Part shown: piece after piece, positions 48,177 to 60,294 of the stretch
How positions within the stretch are numbered: the stretch's first letter is position 1
How the letters are laid out: each line of letters begins with the position of its first letter
Assembly: GCA_036172665.1 (NCBI GenBank)
Contig: CM069872.1
Location: 59,320,101 to 59,384,100, forward strand
DNA: 64,000 nt
Reading direction: 5' to 3'
From: Prosopocoilus inquinatus
Taxonomy: Eukaryota; Arthropoda; Insecta; Coleoptera; Lucanidae
Made by a program: the position numbers and the translations under genes
Notes under the pieces: generated by a model
Database searches by the model: none
What the model saw: the letters and a program-made list of their open reading frames with translations, nothing else
Told to the model about the DNA's origin: nothing

Positions 48177-49106
48177 ACGACCGACGGGGGCGGTTGCAAA
48201 ATGGACTGATTGATCTCATAGGAAATAATATTCGGGTTGAGTAAATTAAATAAGTTTCTGTTTTTTTTTTTGTTTTATGTAATGCTCCTGCTTACTTGCA
48301 AACTATGTATTTATTACGTTTGCTGAATTCGCGGAGCTTAATTGGAAATTAAAGTTCACTCCGGGCTCCGGGCTTTGATCTTCCCGTTAAAAAGCGTTTT
48401 CAATTAATTTTCAACATACTTTCATAATACTTGCGTTTGATTCTTTCGAAATGACTTTTTCACGCGAGGCAATGAAGGCCGGGCTGTTTGTTCAAAAAAA
48501 AAAAAAAAGGTGTAATTGAATTTCGGTCGTGTCCATTAACACGTCACGCTTACGTTTGACACCTGTAATATAATAACGAGAGGGCGCTAAGAGAAAAAAA
48601 AGTTTCCTCCCAAAATCATCAAAATTCAAATAATTTTTTCTTTCGGCGTGCGGTTTGGTGAGGTTTCTTCTAAAAGTAAATGAGCAGCGATTTATTTATT
48701 TTGCAACGTAACGAACACATAATTTTTATTCGAGAATCTAATCAACTTTGATTTCTTTTACCGTTCTTAATTAGTTCGCAGCATAAAAAGTAACAAAAAT
48801 TGAAAGGAAAACATTTTTTGCATTATTCTTTCAGGGCCGTCTGAATTACATAATGTTTTTCGGTGTTGTGTGTTTGCGTCATTCTGAATTCATTTCTTTT
48901 TTTTTGTAGCTTTAATTAATTTCTGGCATAAAATAAGCGAGGAAACGAGAAGTAATGAAAATGAAAGACTTTTAAAACGCTCAGCGCCATCTATCCGCGC
49001 ACGTATGAACTACGTAACATTTTGGTACCGAATACTGAAACAAACAAAAAATTAATTGCATCCAGTCTATAAAAAAAAGAAGTGTTAGTTTTCAATGTTT
49101 ATGTCC

Positions 49107-49215
49107 CTCTGTTAAAACGTTAATTTTACAAAATCTCCATTGACCGAAAAGAAGTTTGACTTGCAAGCTAAGCAGACGTCGGCAATCCTGCTAGATAATA
49201 TCCGCGGCGATTAAC
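49107..49215 (+). repeat. Dispersed repeat, copy 3 of 3
   Basis: It carries the left flank TTAAAACGTTAATTTTAC, then CCGAAAAGAAGTTTGACTTG and GCTAGATAATATCCGCGG, in the same order as 36561-36676. Confidence 0.7.
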
Positions 49216-50505
49216 TCTGAGTCGAGGACCGTACATGTGGAATGCTAACTAATCAATTTTTCCAATGAAGCCTAAACATAAGCGTGGTAAATTTAGAAGA
49301 CGAACGTTATACAAAAAATGGGGAAGAAGAGACTGGAAAAAGCAAAAAGCATTTCTTTACGTTTTCCTTCTTAAATAAAATTCCATTCTCGTTGTGTTTA
49401 GGATGAATTCGTTTCGCGTTCGGTACATATTCTAATTTCACCGCAACGATTAAAATACTTAGTTATTCTAGTGAGAACGAAGGGTGGTAGTTATTCGTAT
49501 AGGTATTCAGGTCGGTCGGTCGGGTCATTCATCATAATTTCATTTGAATTTAAGATTTATGGCCATTGCTGCGGTGAACGACGCTCACCAAGAATTTATA
49601 GGGGGCAACATATATTCCGGAACGTAGTTAAATTTATTTTATCCAACAGAATTTAGTTATTAACGACGTTGTTGCTCGCGCATATATTTTAATCCGCTTA
49701 CACAACATCTCCCCGAAGCGAAACGTTTCCATTTAGTGGACCAATTAAATAATTCCGTGCTAGCAAATACGGACATGTTATAAACGAGAGATAAATTTCC
49801 ATCAGTCGATTGTTAATTTACCAGAGGTTTTATTTCGTTCGTGTATCCCGCGAAAGTGAAAGTTTAAAAAAAAAGTCGGTGTGTGAGAAATCAGCCAGTT
49901 GATGTTTGTGAAGAATAGCACTTGTGATATAGCTACATAGCGTACATCAATTGTTTAGCGTCGTGCATTTAGCGGTTACGGTTTGCATAATGAAATTAAA
50001 ATCTCCGATCTGGTAAAATGCCGAGCGAGGTGCTCTATTATCGCGCGTAAGTTAATTACCGTATGGTGGTCGCATGTTGGCAATTAAATTGTGCGCCCCG
50101 TAATAAGACACCATCGTACACAAGTCCTCTCAGCCGACTTTAAAATCGTAATTCGATAGTAGTAGACCTTGTTCGGAACTGAAACTTTGTTTGCGCGAGG
50201 CATGCTTTTAAAATTAATGAAAATGGAAACCTAAACGCTTAGACTTTCCGGGCGCGTTCCTGAATTTCAATTTAATTACTGACATATTGCCGTATGGCAG
50301 ACACTTAACCCCCCTCCTAGCCCCCCATGTAAAATGTATCCCACGTGTCGTGCTATCATCGTAAATAACGGAGACTTTCATTTGGTTCTTGTTAATCAAA
50401 ATTCATTCACTTCATCTTTTCCATACAAATTGAGATTTCTTGTTTGTTCAAACTCAGGTTGGCTTGGATTCACTAAATAAACTGAGTTTGTTTTTTTTTG
50501 TTTCG

Positions 50506-51510
50506 AGTTTTAAATTAATATTTTGTTTGGTGTGCAAATTAAAGGGGACGAGCTGAGACAAGCTACAACGAGCTTCTGATCCACCAGGGCAGACACCATC
50601 AACAACCGGCTGTAGCCGTAGAGATGTCACAGAGATACCACGACGACTTTGCCGGTTGAAACCAACTACGCATTGTCCGTGCCGAATATAGACATAACGA
50701 TATGGGGCCGAGGCCCCCCTCACAAAATATCACCGTGCCTTGAGGTTTTAGACGACGCCACGACTGAAGGCTGCATGCCTGCAACAAATTAATAAAGCCG
50801 AACCTGGCTTCGCCTTGAAGTAGGAAAGAAGGAGTCCGGGACAATCAAAACCGACGTGACCTAACAAAGAGCCGGCCGAATAAAAACTGATGTCAATTGG
50901 AGCCAATAGTTTTAAAGTAGCCGAGTTTTAAATTAATTTTTTGCTTGGTGTCCAAATTAAAGGGGACAAGCTGAGACAAGCTACAATGAGCTTCTGATCC
51001 ACCAGGGCAGACACCATCAACAACAATTTAAGCCGTAGAGATGTCACAGAGATACCACGACGACCTTGCCGGTAATGAAACCAACTACGCATTGTCCGTG
51101 CCGAATATAGACATAACGACATGGGGCCGAGGCCCCCCTCACAAAATATCATCGTACCTTGGGATTTTAGAAGACGTCACGACTGAACGCTGCATGCCCG
51201 CAACAAATTAATAAAGCCGAACTTGGCTTCGCCTTGAAGTAGGAAAGAAGGAGTTCTGGCCAATCAAAACCGACGTGACCTAACACAGAGCCAGCCGAGT
51301 AAAAACTGATGTCAATTGGAGCCAATAGTTTTAAAGTAGCCGAGTTTTAAATTAATTTTTTGCTTGGTGTCCAAATTAAAGGGGACAAGCTGAGACAAGC
51401 TACAATGAGCTTCTGATCCACCAGGGCGCACCATTAACAACCGACTATACCTGCAGAGGCGCCCCAAAACCCTTGCTGGTAACAAAACCAATTTTAGCCT
51501 TGTCCGTGTC
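50506..51510. repeat. Tandem array, about 2.5 copies of a 418-bp unit
   Basis: TTTTAAATTAATnTTTTG starts units near 50506, 50923 and 51341; the third is truncated after about 150 bp. Copies 1 and 2 agree very closely (more than 90%), including ACAAGCTACAA, CACAGAGATACCACGACGAC, ACTACGCATTGTCCGTGCCG and GGGGCCGAGGCCCCCCTCAC. The minus-strand frames here are repeated by-products. Confidence 0.9.
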
Positions 51511-53252
51511 AGACAAAATTTGTTAAATTTATTTAAGTTTCCGTACATTAAGTTAAACAGCGCCATCTTTCGGTCTCTACAGAAACGTCGTTTATTTCAG
51601 TTTCTCTCTTAATAAAATAATAAAAAATTGCACGTTCAACACAAAAACGAAAACAAGAAAACTGTCATATGAAATAATTAATGCGTTTGAAATTTTTTTA
51701 AAAGTGAGCGCCACCTGTTGGCGAATAAAAAAACTCGTCCAGTCAATATTATCAGAAGATTTAATTGTTAAATGTTTTCTAGACTTCGATCATCGAGGCA
51801 AGCAATTTGCTGAAATTTATTTAAAAAATGCCAAAGATTAAAACGTTTTCTTTTAACTAAACGCCATCTCTAGGCGAAGAACAAATGAAATTGAAATTTT
51901 AAGCGCGAAATTTAAACTACTTGGTCGATGAACGTACCAGAAAATTTTTCGCAAATTAAAAGAAAAAAAGATTCGGAGATTCAAATTACTTGTGAGCTAT
52001 ATTTCACTTTTGTTAATGTTTCTATTTTTTTCTAATTCTCAATTAAGTCGAGTGCCATCTCCTGCACAAAACGCGAGGTTACTTTAACCGCTTCTTATTT
52101 AAATCGACATTACTTCTTTTGCTTAATTTTATTCATTTAAGACACAAGCGTTTTTTGTTTTTTTTTCTGCACTTTCAAAAAAAAAATAAAAAATACGATT
52201 GTGTATGCCAATGTAACTCGCGCGATAATGGGATAATGGGATAATAATTTATGTAAGTCTCAGTAAGAAACTAAACTATTGAGGCAAAACATAATTTTCT
52301 CGGTTTTCCCTCACATGATTTACAAACAGTATAAATTTTATGACGTGGGCGTTGGATAATTCGCCTTAATTCCGAATTAGCGACATAATTCGATTTAAGG
52401 CCCCCCTGTTATACTCACGCCCCAATTGATAACAACTGCATTAAAGTTATAACTCAATCAATAAGTCATAAAGCAAATGGAGAACATGTGGTAGTTTGTA
52501 GACTATTAAGTAATTGGTTTCAGAAGAGCATTTGGGAAATGAGAGGAAGGAAGGAAGGACCTCCTCCTGAATCGAAACGGCTTACATGACAGGCGGCCGG
52601 AGTAATTACGCCTGGCATCTTTTGAAGTCTCGCGGGTCCAGCCTGAAGAATCCCGAATTTTCCGGGAGGTATTCAACGGAAGTTTTATATATATATATAT
52701 ATACGACGTATAAATGCCCGCAATTGTTGATGAGGGAATTCAAGTCGGATTTGTTACGAGTTCGCGAGCTGAAAAGGGGCGACAAAACCGGAAAATTGCC
52801 TCGCCGAAACCTGAAATTTAAACCACTGAAAAATATTTACCTTCAAGTAATTAAAAAGTTTAACTTGATTATTCGAGCAATACGTTCAAAAAAAATTATT
52901 AACCAACCAAGTCGTATTCGAGTAGCTGAATCTACATATTATAATAGCTGCAAGTTACTTTGCTTTGCATAATTGCAAGCGCTTAAAATATGCATTAAAA
53001 TGCCCTCTAATATTAGTATAATTAGGGTTGGCTGGTGCATAATAACGTTGCGTTAATCGCGACGTAATTTATGGTGAAAATGCTAACGGAAAAGTTATTC
53101 GAAGCAGCTGCTTAATACGAATGTAATTTTAACTTTTCTGCAAATTCAACCGCGCACATAAACAACTCCGCGTAGGGAAACGCATTTTCACGACTAAATA
53201 AATATTTTCTATTCTGTTTACCTTGCGTAAACAAAACGAAATGTTGATTCTA
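51511..53252. other. Intergenic DNA, no gene seen
   Basis: AT-rich sequence with a (TA)n run at 52686-52702. The plus frame 52586-52972 (128 codons) has no recognised motif. Confidence 0.5.
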
Positions 53253-53884
53253 CAGGGTGTTATCGAACTGCGAGTTTCTTAAATGAAGCGCACTTCGTTT
53301 GAAAATTATTGCAAAACAAATAAGTAATTACGAACAATACACCTTCGTACTCACCCCAAATTAAATAAAAAAAAAAACTAAGAATAAAGGAGGAGTTTTC
53401 TAACATGCTCGAACTGCTTCAATTAAATTTAGCATGTCTCAAATGATTTCCACGATAACGAAAAATAATTTGTATCCAGTTTGGCCTAATCAGGAAGGTA
53501 GAAAACAATAAACGCCACTTAAGGTAAACAGAACTTGCCTACTACAAACGATCGACAAACGCTTGAGTTTAAGTACCAAACAAAACAATTCGACGGACAG
53601 AACTGTTTAAGGTAAGGCACAATTTGATCTTTTTTTATTGACCGAAGCTAAAAGCAAAGAAAGCTATTTTGATAATGACGTGATAAGAGAAATGGTGCCG
53701 TGAACTGCACACCAATCAGAATGGCAAAGACAATGACGGAACTATCTAAGGTAAGTCACAATTTGGTCTTTTTTTTATTGACCAAAACAAAGAGCAACCG
53801 CAGCCGTTTGATCCAAAGCTAATTTGATACTGACGTGACATGTTTGGCCTAATTAATTAACGATCTAAGTTTACTAACACCCTG
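53253..53884. mobile_element. Tc1/mariner-like non-autonomous element with TA duplications
   Basis: The ends read CAGGGTGTTA (53253-53262) and TAACACCCTG (53875-53884), perfect inverted repeats flanked by TA on both sides (53251-53252 and 53885-53886). The 632-bp interior has no transposase frame. It contains a degenerate direct duplication of about 143 bp (53600-53690 and 53740-53840; CTAAGGTAAGTCACAATTTG-type words). Confidence 0.7.
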
Positions 53885-53886
53885 TA

Positions 53887-55169
53887 CACTAATAATTTGC
53901 GTAGAAAATTTCGTTTTGATTAAAAAAAGCGGGGAAGCGATGTGATATTTGTTTTTCTTTTTAAAGATCCGTGATTGCGCGCTTTCTAAAAGAAGGTAAA
54001 CAAAAATAAAAAAAAATTTGAATTCGTTATGCGATTGCGATTGGGCGGGGGGGCGAAGGAGGAAATCATCGTCGTTCCGACACACTTTCTTTCAATATTT
54101 AGTTTGCATCAAAAATAATCAAAAAAAAAAAAATGCCTATCGCTTATTCATGACGGAGCTTCTCCGGGTGGTGCGGAATCCTTTTAGTCGTCTCTTCCGG
54201 GAATCCGGGTGCTCTCTCATGTGTTATAATGTAACACGTGTTTGTCTGAAGAAGTGTAAGTACCGCCCTATCGTGTGTGTGCTTCGCTGGTTTCGTTGCT
54301 AATACGTAGGCACGTGCAATTTCAATTTTCTTTTTGCGCCTCACGTTGCTGAGGTTTTTTTTTTGAGCAACCCCCCAGGCTACGGAAGGTTATAGTTACT
54401 ATAATTACAGTCGTTTATATAAAGGAGGAGAATGAGTTAATTACGTGGAACACAAGAGGGATTATCGATCTAAATAATACGTTTGGTCTACAAACTCGGA
54501 AAGATCATCTTCCCGACGACGACATCGACGACAACACAACCTTCCTGAGCCCCCAAGATCTTTCTTACCTTTTCCGCTTTGTCTCTCAAAGGAGCGACGC
54601 ATTATTTACTCCTCGGAGAAGCAGGTCGCCTGAATGTTAAAAGTTTTCCGTTTTAATAATTTTCCTTTTTGCCGGCTCCGTAAAATTTCATGCAAACATC
54701 TTTTGAGCAAGTTATTGGGGGGGTAATAAATATTTAAAGTGGATTATTTCGCTTTGAAGTACGGGATGTCTAACAAAACGAGTGTACGTGTACTCGCAGG
54801 CGAACGTTTCCATTTGATTTTCAAATTAAGGTAGATTTAATGATGAACCCAATTTAATTTTTTCCCCACTCGGAAACAAAATAAGAAAAATTAAATGGAA
54901 TTTGTTCTGTAACCCTTGCCTTAATTGAATAACTTTATCTAAAGTTTGATTAGATTGGTTTTTAGATTTGTTTAAAACAAAATTTTAAACTCGATTCGAA
55001 AAGGAGGCGAATAAACAAGTGCAAAGGTGTCTTTACTAATCTTAAGAGTATTTTATTCTTTATTTCAATCTTGGGTATAAAACCCTCGGGTTGTTTCAGC
55101 GAATTCAGTTCGTTCGTGTAACTTTTGACGTGCACAGGAAGGCACCCCCTCGAATTTCGAAACGGAAAA
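53887..55169. other. Intergenic DNA upstream of FABP gene 2
   Basis: No gene recognised. The frames at 54018-54302 and 54144-54344 overlap on opposite strands without support. The final 100 bp hold the FABP gene 2 core promoter. Confidence 0.5.
55076..55110 (+). promoter_or_regulatory. Core promoter of FABP gene 2: TATA box and initiator
   Basis: TATAAAA at 55076-55082 is followed by an arthropod-type initiator, TCAGTT, at 55105-55110. The initiator A lies 31 bp from the first T of the TATA box, the standard distance. The 5' leader would be about 63 bases. Confidence 0.8.
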
Positions 55170-57018
55170 ATGGCTCAGATCGCTGGTAAATACAAGTTGG
55201 AAAACAACGAAAACTTCTTGGAGTACGTGAAAAGTTTGGGTGAGTTTGAAACCGAAATTTTCACTACAACAGGCGAAAGTTATTTTCGTGTATTAATATT
55301 GATTGGAACACCGCCGGCACCGCGAGGGAGAAAAAAATAATAATAACGAAACTCATCCGTTTTCTTTTCATTACAGGCGTTCCCGAAAACAAGGCCCTCA
55401 AAGGGGATTCCCTGCGTCCAATTTTGGAAGTTCAAGTCGACGGGGGAAAGTACAGGTTTTTAAGTGATTCTGGCGTGCAGAACAGCGATTTGGTTTTTTC
55501 GCTGGACGAGGAGTTTGATGATGTTATGCCTACTGGACAGACCGTCAAGGTTTGAAGATAACTAACAGGCCCGGAGGAGGGTGGTGGCTATCTTATACAA
55601 AACATTAACCGGCGTCCTTTTTCATAAACAAAAAGAAAAAAAAACGAGTGAATTAAAAAAAAAAATAGTGTTCATACTTTATAGCCTGACATCATTAATT
55701 ATTATAAATAATTTCATAGTTGCCAGATTTTTTTGCAATTTGAATTCATCCGTTATTTTTCGAGAATTTATGTTAAAAAGTTAATTTCCACAAATTTTTC
55801 ACTCACCCTCAGTTTTTTTATTTGCCTTAAATAGAGCTCAGTTGGATTGGGTTGACCTTGACGTTTGTTGAACTTCATTTTAATTGATTTTTAATCTTTA
55901 CTTTTCGTTTTTCTTGTATTTTTTTTTATCTTTTACTTTGATTAGATGAAGTAAGGTTGATGCTAATTGGGCTGAATTGACCTTGACGTTCCTTTTAATT
56001 GATTTTTATTATTTTTTTTAATCTTGGGTTGTAATTTCTCTTGAAATTTTTAAACTTTCACTTGTGTTACATGAAATTAGGTTGACGCCAGTTGGGCTGG
56101 ATTGATTCTGAGATTTGTTTAACTTTAATCCATAAATTATTACAATTTCGTACTTTTATTATTTTTTAAATGTTTTACTCGTATAGAATGGAGTCAGACT
56201 TTTGAGTTCAGTTGTCGGATCGACTTTGGTTGACCTTGAGATTGTTCGAGCTGAGCTGCCATTTGATCGTTTTTTTTGTTGAAATATTTTGGTGCCTCTC
56301 TCCTCATGCCTTGCTTATCGCCTTCGGCCGGCCCTGATATATAATTTAGTTTTATGCAATGCAATGCGATTTACAAAATGTTTTTGTGTCTAGAGTGTTG
56401 CAAGCCTCAACGGAAATACAATAAAAGTTCAATCGAAACATGCAGAGCTTGGTCTTGAAGGAAGCCGCACTTTCGAATTTAGTGAACAGGGCTTAGTAAT
56501 AGTAAGTAATTTACGTACAGTTGCGATTAAGCTAATTGAAACTAACTGACAGTTCTGTAACCCTTAACTACCAGCGCAGTTAGCTTACAACGGTATCGAT
56601 TAGAATGATCGCGACTGTACAACTGAGGTTGTGGTTAAGCGGATGGGCCTACTATAACCACAGCCCTAGGGTACGAACATGCCGAAAATGCCTCGCTGTT
56701 TACCCTCGATGTTTATGCCGCGTTCGATAATTCTATATAAAACAAACGCATAGATTTAAAAGAAATCGTACATGTTGAAGATGCGCGCTGCTATTCATCT
56801 ATTGATATGCACGGTCCTATTTAAAACTGTACGTTTGTTTTACATCGAGCTGATATCACGGTATCGAGCTCAACTTAAACATCGAAGGTGAACAGCGAGG
56901 AGCGTCTTCGGCATGTTCATACCCTTAGGTAGACCAACACTAGTTTCGCTTTCTCTTTCAGACTATGCAAAGCAATAAATTCCCTGGAGTAGCCAAACGC
57001 ATTTATGCCAGAATTTAA
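55170..57018 (+). CDS. Fatty acid-binding protein (intracellular lipid-binding family) 2, 4 exons
   Basis: Cytosolic carrier of fatty acids or retinoids. Exons are 55170-55239, 55377-55549, 56394-56501 and 56962-57018, in phase, giving 135 residues. Exon 1 (70 nt) and exon 4 (57 nt) are the same length as in FABP gene 1 and all introns are in the same phases. The N-terminal signature GKYKLENNENFLEYVKSLG and the C-terminal GVAKRIYARI with the ligand-binding R130-x-Y132 are intact, so this copy should bind fatty-acid carboxylates in the usual way. Intron 2 (about 840 bp) holds a degenerate tandem repeat and intron 3 a foldback element. AATAAA lies at 57047-57052. Confidence 0.94.
55840..56260 (+). 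repeat. Degenerate tandem repeat in FABP gene 2 intron 2
   Basis: Three to four units of about 120-130 bp. Each carries GTTG(G/A)...GGTTGACCTTGA, then a (T)TTGTT-AACTT block and TTAATTGATTTTTA-like sequence. The anchors lie near 55848, 55970, 56090 and 56220. Confidence 0.65.
56664..56929. mobile_element. Foldback (MITE-like) element in FABP gene 2 intron 3
   Basis: The ends read CCTAGGGTACGAACATGCCGAA and, inward from the right, CCTAAGGGTATGAACATGCCGAA (quoted here as positions 56664-56684 and 56907-56929). The arms continue with CCTCGCTGTT(T/C)ACC and TCGATGTTTA, about 50 bp in all. The middle is unique and non-coding. Confidence 0.85.
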
Positions 57019-58099
57019 AAAACGATTGTTCATGAGGAAGCTTCTTAATAAAAAAATTATGTACTGCTTTTTTTTCCTTATTTTCGCCTGGACACGTTGT
57101 CTTCCATGATTTATTCATGCAAATCTGAAAACTAAAGTTGCGTTACCTAAAACCGTGCGTGTTCTTGTTTGCGATTTCATAAACGGGAGTGCGAGCTTTT
57201 TGTAGTGGTCAATATGAATGAGTTCTTCGGGGTCGTTCCCGGTCCTGTCAGGGCCACTGAAAGCAAAACCGTGTCGCATCATTATTTTATGATATACTAC
57301 TGTTGGGGGCGCGTCGATTTTCGAATCGACGCCGACGTTTTCTGAGAGTCGCCTGATTCAATTTCTACGACCGATATAATTTAGACGGTCGTAAATCATA
57401 TTTGGAAACGCCTCTCGGATTTGTGTCGGGCGAAACCAAGCGCAGGTGAATTTACTACTGGAAACAATTTAGTAAATTTATGTCGCGCCAGTCATGAGAG
57501 TACTAAGTGGAATGTCGTTTTCGTGTTTCGAACAGTCCCATCTAACGACTGCTTAGTCTTTTTGATTTATCTACACACCCCTCACATCATTCATTTTATA
57601 CTTCTCGACAAGTATAAATACAGACACAGTTAGATACTTAAGTATTTTGTTTGGCTGACTTTCTGTGGGTTGTCTGTGTACGAATCAATGAAATCATTTT
57701 AAGCTCAAGTAACAAGTACATCTTCTGCATATAAAGGAAAGTGCAGGAAGTTTTCTAAGAAGTATGGCGTATTGCATGGAATCTTAGCTGAAACTGACCC
57801 AGACAAAGAAACTGATGATACCCCCTGAAAAGCAAAACTTCAAATATCAAGAGGCCAACCACTTATTATATTCCCTTTATAAAGAGCCTACCCATCTGAC
57901 AAGTCGATCTTGAACAACAACAGAACACAGGCGAATTCAAAATCTACAAAATTTTGTCATCCAAGGTGGAGGAATTGATGAACCCCCAGTGGGGAACCTC
58001 CACCAGAAAGATCAGGAGATCGACAGCATCTATTCCTCCTACCTAGAGAACGTTAGACCATTGAGCCAAAGACTTTGCTGAAGAAACTAGGTCTTCAGT
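57019..58099. other. Downstream of FABP gene 2; palindrome-rich segment
   Basis: A cluster of stem-loop-forming sequences at 57300-57425 is described in the findings. The rest, to 58099, contains no recognised gene; the frame 57421-57633 is not supported. Confidence 0.45.
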
Positions 58100-58830
58100 C
58101 GACCTTGTATGGAACGTGCTGGGCCTTGATTATCTTGATTTGAACTTTAATTCCGTGAAACAGGAGTCTTTCTGATTGTACTTACAAGATGCTTGGCCTT
58201 GATTGTTGACCTCAATTTTAATTCTACCGACCTCGTGTTGGAGATCTTTAATTATAAAGCTTTGGATCCTGATTACACTCTTTCAGATCTGATTATTTGA
58301 AGTTGATCTTTATTTCTTTTAATCTTGGCCTTGATTTACGGTGTTTCGATCTTTCTTTTATGCGTCTGTAAGACCCTCTGGTCTGGATTCCATGTTCTGA
58401 AGCCTCATAACGCCTCGATGAGGTCTTGGACTTCAATCGTAAAGTCCTTGATTATATGAAGTTGATCTTAATTTTTTTTTTTTTAATCTGGACCTTGATT
58501 TGCAGCGCCTCTGTCTTTTTGATTGCGTCCGCAAGATTCTTGGCATTGATTTTATATTCTGGAGTCCTCGTAACGACCTGAATCTTGATTATGAGATCCC
58601 GGACTTTGATTATAGATGTAGGCCTTCAATCGTCTTCAGGCCTTGATGGGATGGTCTTGATTTCGAAAGCTTTGAAGGTGCCCCCCGATTTAGGTCTTAA
58701 TCGTAAAGTTCTGGAAACTGATTAGACCCTCTTGGATCTTGTTTATAGGAAGTTTATCTTTAATTTGTTAGATCTAGACCTTGATTTGCAGCGTTTTTGT
58801 CTTCTTGACTGTGCCTAAATTTTATATTCT
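58100..58830. repeat. Degenerate tandem repeat rich in CTTGATT
   Basis: Blocks at about 58285-58425, 58465-58590 and 58745-58830 share the order GATCTTTAATT, (A)TCT(G/T)GACCTTGATTTGCAGCG, TGTCTT-TTTGA, and TTATATTCTG(G/A)AG. The spacing is irregular (180-280 bp). No frame stays open across it. Confidence 0.6.
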
Positions 58831-60204
58831 GAAGTTACGGGTGAGGTTTGCGTGCAGAAGATGCATTTACGGTGCGCACGGCTCCACATGCATATTATGT
58901 AATCTCGTAAGAACCGTACACTCATAAAAATTGCAGCCTTTAACAACATAATTACATAATCCTAAGAGGTTTCGGAGAGGTTTGTTTCTTTAAAATTTAC
59001 CAAATAACAGCGTTAGCTTTTTATATATTAAAGCAGATTACGTGAGGTCCACTTAGTCTACTAATTATAAATGAGTTTCGGGTTATTTGGCAGATTTGTC
59101 GCCCTGAATAAATTATGAGCCATTTAAGTAGATTAAAGTTACAACTAATGTTTTACATTAGCCATGAATTAATAATGACGTGCGAAAACAGATTGTTCGC
59201 CGGGGGGGCAAGTTTCACTAATTTAATTCGCGTTTGACACATGGGAAATTTAAAATCTTCCGATATGTTGTTTGTTTGTTTGTTTGTCGCCGGCCGGCCG
59301 GCCGTTATTAGAACGGCCGAATATAAAATGAAGGCCTGGATAATCGCCAATTATCGGTTTTAATTACAGTTTCCGCCAGCTTCTGTGTTGGCACCACTCC
59401 GTATATTACACACAATCGGGCCCCTGGTATATTAACATTAAATTAAATTAAAGCCGGGGCAACAGAAACAACAACAACATTCCTGAGAGGAGGGCCCGAT
59501 TTTAAATTTGACGGCACAGCGCAAAAATATTAATTGATTTTTAATACGAGCTTGCGCCCAAACGGCGGCGTGTGCGCCCTAATGGCTTTTTAATTATTTA
59601 AATGCGTTATATTTAAAACAAACCCAATTACACTGTAATGTATCGACCGGAGTTTTAGCCTGGCGGCTCCGGGTTTGGGTCGAGGGAGGGGGTTTTAAAA
59701 TGCCCGCCGCCGCCGGCCGGGGATTTTAGGGAAAATATCATAAAAAGATAATCCAATTAATTCTCCGCGTTAATTTAGTTTTAGTTGTGTGGGAATCGAA
59801 TTACTTATTAAGGATGCTACTAATTTTATAACTCTGTTATAATACGTACATTCTGAGAAGCTAAAGTACATTAAATTTTAACATCAAGTTAAAATTAAAA
59901 AAAAAAAAAACAAGACGTGAAATTAGTTTTAAATAAATATAATATAATGGTCTCTACAGATTCGCTTTTTTGCTTGCAGAATGGAGAAAAAAAATTCATA
60001 TTAAAAAAATAAAAAAATAATGACTGACGTACGAAACAGGATGACAACTTAAGGGAGTCAAAAATGCCATCTTAAATGGGTACGTATATTCGATCACCAA
60101 AATAGTTAAGTTAAGGTGTCAGCTCTGAAATTAAAAATGGCCGCAACAGTTCGAAGTAAAGTAAAAAGAAAAACCAACCGGAAGAATTTTGAAGAATCTT
60201 TTAA
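58831..60204. other. Intergenic DNA, no gene seen
   Basis: AT-rich with GC-rich islands such as GCCGGCCGGCCGGCC at about 59290 and CCGCCGCCGGCCGG at about 59705. No coding region. Confidence 0.5.
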
Positions 60205-60294
60205 GGTGAGACGTTTAAATCAGGGGTTCCCAACCTTTTTTAAGCGTCGACCCCTTACAAGAAAATAAAAGTTTCCATCGACCCCCTTTCAAAT
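60205..60294 (+). repeat. hAT-like terminus
   Basis: CAGGGGTTCCCAACC (60218-60232) is close to a consensus hAT terminal inverted repeat and continues TTTTTTAAGCGTCGACCCC, which matches 29014-29160. No opposite terminus was found nearby. Confidence 0.6.

Larger units (their letters stand above)
46567..50505. other. Intergenic DNA with simple-sequence features
   Basis: It holds the receptor 2 3' end, a (GCG)n run with a short frame (46970-47047), a G-quadruplex motif (48152-48176) and copy 3 of a dispersed repeat (49107-49215). The frames at 47473-47697 and 49471-49656 show no recognisable product. Confidence 0.5.

Noticed and set aside
50454..51566. Repeated minus-strand frames with shared peptides
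   Set aside because: They recur because the DNA is a tandem repeat; stops interrupt each copy at different places and no known domain is visible.
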